Positions 5,744 to 10,746 of a stretch of 10,746 nucleotides of DNA are shown here, piece by piece. The stretch comes from an uncultured Eggerthellaceae bacterium (GTDB taxonomy: Bacteria > Actinomycetota > Coriobacteriia > Coriobacteriales > Eggerthellaceae): positions 1 through 10,746 of the forward strand of contig CAJTML010000071.1 in NCBI GenBank assembly GCA_910577495.1. The letters run 5' to 3'. Within the stretch, counting starts at the first letter, position 1; each line of letters begins with the position of its first letter. Below the pieces are notes generated by a model. It was not told where the DNA came from and did no database searches. It saw nothing but the letters and a program-made list of their open reading frames with translations. The position numbers were made by a program, and so were the translations under genes.

Positions 5744-7276
5744 ATGCCAGAAGTACTATGGCTCGTAATTGGAGCTGTTGTGGGTGTCGCCCTCGGCTTC
5801 ATCATTACTCGTTTCGTGGTTAACGCATCATCTAAACGCGCTGCTGAAGAAGCAGAAAATTTGGTTAATGACGCAAAGCGTCAAGCTGAAACGATGCGCC
5901 GTGAAGCGGTTGTTGAAGCAAAAGATGAAGTCCTAAAAATGAAACAAGAGGCTGAAGCTGAAAATAAAGAGCGTCTTCGCGAGGTTCGTGCAGCTGAAAA
6001 TCGTGTTATGCAGCGTGAAGAATCGCTTGATAGGCGAGTGGAATCCCTGGATGCTCGTGAGCACCAGATCTCTTCTATGCAGGGACAACTTGATCGCCGT
6101 GAACGCGACTTGCTTGAATCTGAGCATGAGGTCAACCTGCGACTAGAACGTGTTGCGGGACTCACCCCTGAAGAGGCAAAAGCGGAGTTGCTTGACACGC
6201 TCAAAGACGAAGTGGCTCATGAATCAGCAGCAATTATTCGCGATGCTGAAAGCCGCGCAAAGCTTGAGGCAGATAAGCGCGCTCGTTCAATCTTAAGTCT
6301 TGCTATTCAGCGTGTTGCTGCAGACCATACCGCCGAAACAACGGTCTCTACGATTCATATTCCCTCTGATGACCTCAAGGGCAGAATCATTGGTAGGGAA
6401 GGCCGCAACATTCGTTCTTTTGAACAATTAACCGGCACGAATTTGATTATTGATGACACGCCTGAATGTGTCACCATTTCGTGTTTTGATCCGGTACGCC
6501 GCGAAATTGGTCGCGTAACCATGGAGAATCTCGTCGCTGATGGACGAATTCATCCGGCTCGTATTGAAGAGATGTTTAGTAAAGCTGAGGCATTTGTAAA
6601 CCAGCGCGTTCAAGAAGCTGGTGAGCAGGCAACTTTTGATACTGGCATTCACGATCTGCATCCCGAGCTGGTGCGCACCCTCGGCCGACTTCGCTATCGT
6701 ACCTCATACGGCCAAAACGTCTTGAATCACTCACTTGAGGTTGCCTATTTGGCAGGCGTAATGGCGTCAGAGCTTGGACTTGACCCGGTTCCTGCAAAGC
6801 GTGCTGGCTTGCTTCATGACCTCGGTAAAGCAGTTGATCATGAAGTTGAAGGCAGTCATGCAGTGATTGGCGCCGATCTTGCGCGTCGTTTTGGCGAGAA
6901 GCAAGAGATTGTGCACGCAATCGAAGCGCATCATAACGACGTTGAGCCTTCAAGCGTTTTGGCAGTTTTGGTTCAAGCGGCTGATGCAATTTCTGCTGCT
7001 CGTCCGGGCGCACGTAAAGAAACGCTTGATGCTTACATTAAGCGTCTTGAGAAGCTTGAAGAGATTGCAAATTCATACAAGGGCGTTGAGCGTACCTATG
7101 CAATTCAGGCAGGACGCGAGGTTCGCGTAATGGTTGAGCCTGATCAGGTTGATGAAGCAACAACTACGGTGCTTGCTCATGACATTGCTCAACGTATTGA
7201 AAATGAGTTGCAGTATCCCGGCCAGGTTAAGGTTGTTGTTATTCGCGAAAGCCGCGCCGTAGGCATTGCGAAGTAA
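5744..7276 (+). CDS. rny: Ribonuclease Y
   Basis: RNase Y is a membrane-anchored endoribonuclease that starts decay and processing of many mRNAs in Gram-positive bacteria. The 510 residues follow the standard order. A single N-terminal membrane helix (about residues 3-26) is followed by a long charged coiled coil rich in Glu, Arg and Ala (about 30-190). A KH RNA-binding domain has GRIIGREGRNIRSFEQLTG from about residue 211. The HD phosphohydrolase domain has metal-binding H329, the H358-D359 pair (LLHDLGKAVDHE) and a later EAHHND segment. Length is normal. Most well-known Actinobacteria rely on RNase E, so a complete RNase Y fits a Coriobacteriia-type genome. The gene follows the recX terminator and precedes the ATPase gene by 12 bases, probably on one transcript. 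Confidence 0.97.
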   Translation: MPEVLWLVIGAVVGVALGFIITRFVVNASSKRAAEEAENLVNDAKRQAETMRREAVVEAKDEVLKMKQEAEAENKERLREVRAAENRVMQREESLDRRVESLDAREHQISSMQGQLDRRERDLLESEHEVNLRLERVAGLTPEEAKAELLDTLKDEVAHESAAIIRDAESRAKLEADKRARSILSLAIQRVAADHTAETTVSTIHIPSDDLKGRIIGREGRNIRSFEQLTGTNLIIDDTPECVTISCFDPVRREIGRVTMENLVADGRIHPARIEEMFSKAEAFVNQRVQEAGEQATFDTGIHDLHPELVRTLGRLRYRTSYGQNVLNHSLEVAYLAGVMASELGLDPVPAKRAGLLHDLGKAVDHEVEGSHAVIGADLARRFGEKQEIVHAIEAHHNDVEPSSVLAVLVQAADAISAARPGARKETLDAYIKRLEKLEEIANSYKGVERTYAIQAGREVRVMVEPDQVDEATTTVLAHDIAQRIENELQYPGQVKVVVIRESRAVGIAK

Positions 7277-7288
7277 AGGCAATTAAAT

Positions 7289-8419
7289 ATGGCTGATGAG
7301 AAACTTGAGCGTTTCTTAGAAGACATTGGTGCAGAGAGCCATCTCCGAGTAGAAGCTGATCTCGGAGATGGCTTTGTACGATTGCGATCCTCTGAAGCTG
7401 AACGCCGCCAGGCTGCTCAAGATATCCGATCAACTGAAGATATTATTATTGAGATGCTTCGTAATGCGCGCGATGCGTCGGCAACCAACATTTATGTTGC
7501 TGTGTCTCGAGAAGGCCAGACGCGCCGAATCACCATGCTTGATGATGGTGTTGGCATTCCGCAAGCTATGCATGAGCGCGTATTTGAACCTCGTGTAACG
7601 TCAAAGCTTGATACGTTTCACATGGATAAATGGGGCGTTCATGGAAGGGGCATGGCGCTCTATTCTATTGCAGTGAATGCAAAGCATGCAGAAGTTATAT
7701 CCGCAGCGCCTGATAAGGGTAGTTCCCTCTACATTGAAACTGATCTGACGGATCTCTCCGAGAAGGTTGATCAGTCAACTTTTCCGTTGTTTTTGCAGGG
7801 CGAACATGGCGTGGTGAGCGTACGAGGTCCGCGAAATATCATGCGTACTGCCTGTGAGTTCGCCCTTGAGTCGCGCAAGATGTGCAGTGTGTATGTGGGG
7901 TCTCCCATTGAAATTGCAGCAACACTGTATGATTGTACTCGAAAGCAGGTAAGTGCAACAGATCGTGTATTTTGCTCAAATGCCGATGATCTTGCGGTAT
8001 GCAAAAGACTTGCTGTCGCTACTGACCCCGACAGCTTTGCTGCACTTGCTGCAGACATAGGCTTGGGAATGTCAAGCCGTTCTGCTCGTCGTATTATGGA
8101 TGGCGAAATTGTGCCGCTTTTGCCGCTGCTTGATCGAATTCACATTGTCAAAGATACCGCGCTTGGCGAATCTGCGCTGATGAGCGAAGTGGCTGGTGAT
8201 TCTCAAGAGGCAGACGAACAAACTCATGGTCACGCATTTCGACGTGACGAACGCGGTCTCAAAATAGCGCCAGCTGATATGGATGATTTTAAGAATGAGA
8301 TTTTATCGGCGTTTCAAAACATTGCGCGCGATTACTATTTAGAGCAGGATGTCGAGTGCAAAGTAACCCTTCGGAAAGATGCTTTACATATAACAATCCC
8401 GCTCGAAAAACTCAATTAG
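7289..8419 (+). CDS. Uncharacterised GHKL-type (Hsp90/histidine-kinase fold) ATPase
   Basis: The 376 residues carry a GHKL (HATPase_c) ATP-binding domain in the first 150 residues. The N-box is EMLRNARDA (E55, N59), the G1 box DDGVGIP is at 85-91, and the G2-like glycine loop GVHGRGMAL spans about 117-124. No histidine-phosphoacceptor domain, receiver domain, sensor domain or membrane segment is visible, so it is not an ordinary histidine kinase. MutL and Hsp90 also use this fold, but I see none of their other domains. The C-terminal 200 residues are not recognisable and end in DFKNEILSAFQNIARDYYLEQDVE. AAAGG at 7275-7279 lies 9 bases before ATG. It follows rny by 12 bases and precedes spoVS, the place where Bacillus has ymdB. 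Partnership with RNase Y is a guess from position. A strong hairpin lies in codons 16-29. Confidence 0.85.
   Translation: MADEKLERFLEDIGAESHLRVEADLGDGFVRLRSSEAERRQAAQDIRSTEDIIIEMLRNARDASATNIYVAVSREGQTRRITMLDDGVGIPQAMHERVFEPRVTSKLDTFHMDKWGVHGRGMALYSIAVNAKHAEVISAAPDKGSSLYIETDLTDLSEKVDQSTFPLFLQGEHGVVSVRGPRNIMRTACEFALESRKMCSVYVGSPIEIAATLYDCTRKQVSATDRVFCSNADDLAVCKRLAVATDPDSFAALAADIGLGMSSRSARRIMDGEIVPLLPLLDRIHIVKDTALGESALMSEVAGDSQEADEQTHGHAFRRDERGLKIAPADMDDFKNEILSAFQNIARDYYLEQDVECKVTLRKDALHITIPLEKLN
7335..7375 (+). other. Long perfect stem-loop inside the 5' end of the ATPase gene
   Basis: GCCATCTCCGAG (7338-7349) is exactly complementary to CTCGGAGATGGC (7361-7372) across an 11-base loop. In RNA the stem extends to 15 pairs (7335-7349 with 7361-7375) including one G-U. 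It is followed by TTTG only, so it is a weak terminator candidate. A pause, processing or attenuation element just after the rny-ATPase junction is possible. Confidence 0.75.
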
Positions 8420-8434
8420 GTGGAAAAGCGCAGA

Positions 8435-8464
8435 AATAATTGCTGACAATATAAGTCAATTATT
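8435..8464 (+). other. AT-rich inverted repeat after the ATPase gene
   Basis: AATAATTG (8435-8442) is complementary to CAATTATT (8457-8464) across 14 bases, and the loop itself holds TGAC/GTCA. The stem is almost all A-T and no T-run follows, so it is not a convincing terminator. It could be a 3' stabilising structure or a protein site. Confidence 0.4.
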
Positions 8465-8551
8465 CATGTTTACCTGGTAATATAATCCTTTAGTGCTACT
8501 TGTGAGTTGCATGAGGGTGTTTTAACCTATAAAATGACCTCTACATTTGCA

Positions 8552-8557
8552 TATAAT
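8552..8557 (+). promoter_or_regulatory. Possible -10 element for spoVS
   Basis: TATAAT (8552-8557) lies 55 bases before the spoVS start, with TG four bases before the hexamer. No matching -35 hexamer is visible, so an activator or alternative sigma factor may be involved. A second TATAAT at 8481-8486 also lacks a -35 partner. Confidence 0.35.
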
Positions 8558-8559
8558 CC

Positions 8560-8576
8560 CACAAATTACATTTGTG
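8560..8576. promoter_or_regulatory. Operator-like palindrome before spoVS
   Basis: CACAAAT-TAC-ATTTGTG is a perfect 7-bp inverted repeat with a 3-base centre. It begins 2 bases after the TATAAT at 8552-8557, so it would overlap the predicted transcription start. This is typical of a repressor site; the regulator is unknown. Confidence 0.5.
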
Positions 8577-8612
8577 AAACGTAGCCAGCATTAGAAACGA
8601 AGAAGGATTTAC

Positions 8613-8951
8613 ATGCTTGATTCCGAGCAAAATTCATCAGTAGGATGCCTTAAGGTATCATCCAAGTCATCACCTGCGTCAGTGGCTGGTGCTATAGCAG
8701 GTATGATCAAAGATGGCGTTTGTGTCGAGATTCAGGCGGTAGGCGCAGGAGCGGTCAACCAAGCCGTGAAAGCTGTTGCTATATCACGTGGTTTTTTGTC
8801 TCCGATTGGTATTGAGGTTGCGTGTATTCCCTCGTTTGCGGACATTGTAATTGATGGTGAATTCAGAACGGCTATTCGCTTTGCGGTAGAGCCGCATTAT
8901 ATGCACGGTGTAGATAGAAGCAGAGCTGACGTTGCTTCGACAAATTCTTAA
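8613..8951 (+). CDS. spoVS: Stage V sporulation protein S (SpoVS) family
   Basis: Residues 12-95 match the small SpoVS protein almost throughout: LKVSSKSSPASVAGAIAGMI, EIQAVGAGAVNQAVKAVAISRGF, CIPSFADI and DGEFRTAIRFAVEP. SpoVS is an Alba-fold protein needed for spore coat assembly and septation timing in Bacillus, and occurs in many non-sporulating bacteria with unknown function. The family core is about 86 residues. This copy has 112, with an extra 11 or so residues in front and about 17 behind (HYMHGVDRSRADVASTNS). AGAAGGA (8601-8607) lies 5 bases before ATG at 8613, which supports that start. Its neighbours rny and miaB are the same as in Firmicutes. Nothing in the window suggests sporulation, so the gene name describes the family, not the job here. 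Confidence 0.94.
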   Translation: MLDSEQNSSVGCLKVSSKSSPASVAGAIAGMIKDGVCVEIQAVGAGAVNQAVKAVAISRGFLSPIGIEVACIPSFADIVIDGEFRTAIRFAVEPHYMHGVDRSRADVASTNS

Positions 8952-8964
8952 ACCTCGTATGTAA

Positions 8965-9027
8965 TGGTTACAACATGACAATATCTCTCAATATCTTACG
9001 TATTGCATCCATACGTTTGGCTGCCAG
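8965..9027 (+). other. Unassigned 5' coding extension of miaB without a normal start codon
   Basis: The miaB frame stays open upstream of ATG 9028 to a TAA at 8962-8964. The last ten codons before that ATG translate to TYCIHTFGCQ, the conserved MiaB N-terminus with its first iron-sulfur cysteine (TGC 9022-9024). None of the 21 codons from 8965 to 9027 is ATG, GTG, TTG or CTG. The nearest ATG, at 8975, is in another frame and stops at 9029-9031. Possible starts are an AUC codon (8983), or there is a one-base deletion, sequencing error or frameshift between about 8978 and 8998. Confidence 0.75.
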
Positions 9028-10332
9028 ATGAACAAGCATGACTCAGAGCGCATTGCAGGCATGCTTGAGGCGTTGGGCGCTTATTCGGTTGAAACAATTG
9101 AAGATGCCGACATTGTGGTCTTTATGACGTGTTGCGTTCGCGAAGCTGCTGATACGAGATTGTATGGGCAAGTAGCTTCAATGAAAAACATTCCATTGCG
9201 GGATAACACGCCGCTCAAGAAGCGCATTATTGCGGTTGGAGGATGTATTGGGCAGCGCGATGGCGATAAGCTCGTCGAAGAGCTGCCTCATTTAGATATC
9301 GTGTTTGGAACGCATAATCTTGCATCACTGCCGCAGCTTCTCACAGAAACGCTTGAACAAGGCGGTCATCACGTAGAGGTGAAAGATTCTTCGCAATCAT
9401 TCCCGACCGATCTGCCTACCAATCGTGAACACGATTGGGCCGCATGGCTGCCTATCACCATTGGCTGCAACAACTTCTGTACCTATTGCATTGTTCCTTA
9501 TGTTCGTGGGCGAGAGAAATCGCGAACCCTTGAGGATATTGCTGAAGAGGCTCAACGCTATGTTGATGCAGGAGTTAAAGAGATTACCTTGTTGGGTCAA
9601 AATGTGAATTCCTATGGCCGAGATCTCTATGGTGAGCCGCGTTTTGCGGACGTCTTGCGGACGGTGAATGATACGGGAATCGCGCGCCTTCGCTTTGCTA
9701 CGAGCCATCCGAAAGATTTGACGGATGAGGTTATCTCGCTTTTTGGCGAACTGTCATCTTTGATGCCAGCGCTGCATTTGCCGGTGCAGTCTGGCTCTAA
9801 TCGCATTTTGGACGCCATGAATAGGCGTTACACAAAAGAGCACTATCTTGAGCTGGTTCGAAAGCTTCGCGAAGTAAATCCAGACATTGCGCTATCAACC
9901 GACATCATTGTTGGATTTCCTGGTGAAACCGAAGAAGACTTCATGGAGACCTATAACCTGGTGAAAGAGGTTGGTTACACGCAAGTATTCACGTTTATTT
10001 ATTCAAAGCGTGAGGGTACTCCAGCTGCTACCATGGAAGACGATACGCCTCGTGAAGTAATTCAGGAACGCTTTGATCGTCTGGTGGAACTGGTTCAGGA
10101 GCAAGCTTATCAGGCAAATCAGGCAGATCTCAATAAAACGATTGACGTGTTGGTAGAAGGCGCATCAAAGCGCGACGAAAAGCTCATCTGCGCAAAGAGC
10201 CCCAAAAACGTCACGGTACACGCACCGCTTCCTGAAGGCGTGTCAATTGATGAGTTGGTCGGTACAATTATTCCCGTGCATGTTGATGAGGCGAAAACGT
10301 GGTATCTCAGTGGCCAGGTGGTGGGTTCTTGA
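9028..10332 (+). CDS. miaB: tRNA-2-methylthio-N6-dimethylallyladenosine synthase MiaB (true start upstream)
   Basis: MiaB is a radical-SAM enzyme that turns i6A37 of tRNA into ms2i6A37, next to the anticodon. From ATG 9028 there are 434 residues. The UPF0004 domain has cysteines C35/C36 (MTCCVRE) and C73 (GGCIGQ). The radical-SAM CxxxCxxC is C147, C151 and C154 (IGCNNFCTYC). LLGQNVNSYG marks MiaB rather than RimO. LHLPVQSGSNRILDAMNRRYT and a C-terminal TRAM domain follow. The first auxiliary-cluster cysteine, in the GCQMN motif, is coded two codons before this ATG. The listed start therefore gives an incomplete enzyme, and the real protein almost surely begins upstream, where no normal start codon exists. 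No good ribosome site precedes 9028. The gene ends in a 4-base overlap with miaA, whose product makes its substrate. Confidence 0.93.
   Translation: MNKHDSERIAGMLEALGAYSVETIEDADIVVFMTCCVREAADTRLYGQVASMKNIPLRDNTPLKKRIIAVGGCIGQRDGDKLVEELPHLDIVFGTHNLASLPQLLTETLEQGGHHVEVKDSSQSFPTDLPTNREHDWAAWLPITIGCNNFCTYCIVPYVRGREKSRTLEDIAEEAQRYVDAGVKEITLLGQNVNSYGRDLYGEPRFADVLRTVNDTGIARLRFATSHPKDLTDEVISLFGELSSLMPALHLPVQSGSNRILDAMNRRYTKEHYLELVRKLREVNPDIALSTDIIVGFPGETEEDFMETYNLVKEVGYTQVFTFIYSKREGTPAATMEDDTPREVIQERFDRLVELVQEQAYQANQADLNKTIDVLVEGASKRDEKLICAKSPKNVTVHAPLPEGVSIDELVGTIIPVHVDEAKTWYLSGQVVGS
10316..10321 (+). promoter_or_regulatory. Ribosome binding site supporting the TTG start of miaA
   Basis: AGGTGG lies within the end of miaB, 7 bases before TTG at 10329. 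It is the only reasonable site before the P-loop codons. Confidence 0.6.
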
Positions 10333-10746
10333 CGCTGTCTCACCCGGTAATCTGTGTGGTTGGGCCGACGGCGTCGGGTAAGACCGCGCTTGCTCAAGCA
10401 CTTGCTTGTGCTGTAGATGGCGAAGTGGTTAGCGCCGACTCAATGCAGATTTATACAGGGATGGATATTGGGACAGGCAAGCTTTTGCCTGAAGATCGTC
10501 TCGTTGAACATCACGGGTTTGATCTCGTTGATCCTGGCCAGCCTTATTCGGCAGCACTTTTCCAAACGTTCGCGCGCAATGCGTTTTCGCAGATTGACGC
10601 ACGAGGCAAACGAGTGATTTTGGCTGGTGGAACCGGCTTTTATGTGCGCGCTGCAATAGATGACTATGAATTTCCCGAAGGTGAGCAGGTAAACAATCCT
10701 GTACGTGATGCCTGTTTGGCTTACGCGCAGCAGCAGGGGAGTATGT
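10329..10746 (+). CDS. miaA: tRNA dimethylallyltransferase MiaA, 5' part
   Basis: MiaA transfers a dimethylallyl group to A37 of tRNAs that read codons starting with U, giving i6A37, the substrate of MiaB. The frame is open to the window end, so 139 codons are visible and the C-terminus is missing. The protein begins (M)TLSHPVICVVGPTASGKT, with the P-loop GPTASGKT at about residues 12-19. Family motifs SADSMQIYTGMDIGTGK, LVDPGQPYSAALF and ILAGGTGFYVRA follow. The TTG start at 10329 overlaps the miaB stop as TTGA, with AGGTGG upstream. No ATG precedes the P-loop, so an unusual start codon is needed. The overlap suggests translational coupling of the two enzymes of one modification pathway. Confidence 0.94.
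   Translation, partial: MTLSHPVICVVGPTASGKTALAQALACAVDGEVVSADSMQIYTGMDIGTGKLLPEDRLVEHHGFDLVDPGQPYSAALFQTFARNAFSQIDARGKRVILAGGTGFYVRAAIDDYEFPEGEQVNNPVRDACLAYAQQQGSM

Noticed and set aside
6576..7013. 145-codon open frame on the - strand inside rny
   Set aside because: It mirrors conserved RNase Y HD-domain codons, has Gln/Arg-rich low-quality composition and no ribosome site, so it is a shadow frame.
8435..8464. Intrinsic terminator after the ATPase gene
   Set aside because: The stem is nearly all A-T with a 14-base loop and no T-run; kept only as an inverted repeat.
8975..9031. Short peptide from ATG 8975 as the real start of miaB
   Set aside because: It is in a different frame and stops after 18 codons; it would need a one-base change or frameshift to reach MiaB, and no slippery heptamer is seen.

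Overview
The window reads as an ordinary bacterial chromosome segment with every gene on the + strand. It resembles Coriobacteriia (Actinomycetota), most likely an Atopobiaceae-like member. This is inferred from protein sequence style, moderate GC content, the presence of RNase Y and SpoVS in an apparent actinobacterium, and gene order. It is not backed by a database search.

Layout, left to right. (1) A tightly packed run: the 3' end of a probable RodZ-like gene, yajQ, rimO, and one open frame that joins a PgsA-type phosphatidyltransferase to a CinA C-terminal (PncC-type) domain. Gaps are about 25, 26 and 4 bases, so this is probably one transcript. (2) A 289-base control region with 11-bp direct repeats and a near-consensus promoter carrying an inverted repeat in its spacer, followed by recA-recX and an intrinsic terminator. 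(3) An rny leader with a second hairpin, then rny (RNase Y) and an unnamed GHKL-type ATPase gene 12 bases downstream. (4) An AT-rich leader with an operator-like palindrome, then spoVS, miaB and the 5' part of miaA, which runs off the window.

The order rodZ-rimO-pgsA-cinA-recA-recX-rny-(X)-spoVS-miaB-miaA closely parallels a block known from Firmicutes (in Bacillus: ymfM-pgsA-cinA-recA...rny-ymdB-spoVS...miaB). Here position X holds a GHKL ATPase instead of the YmdB phosphodiesterase. The genes cover envelope/phospholipid synthesis, recombination, RNA decay, and tRNA/ribosome modification. RimO and MiaB are paralogous methylthiotransferases, and MiaA makes the i6A37 that MiaB modifies.

Items most worth a second look: miaB has no normal start codon upstream of its essential first cysteine; pgsA and cinA are fused in frame; and two perfect 12-bp inverted repeats lie just inside the 5' ends of the second gene of two bicistronic units (recX and the ATPase gene). 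I saw no tRNA, rRNA, CRISPR, insertion sequence or phage gene.
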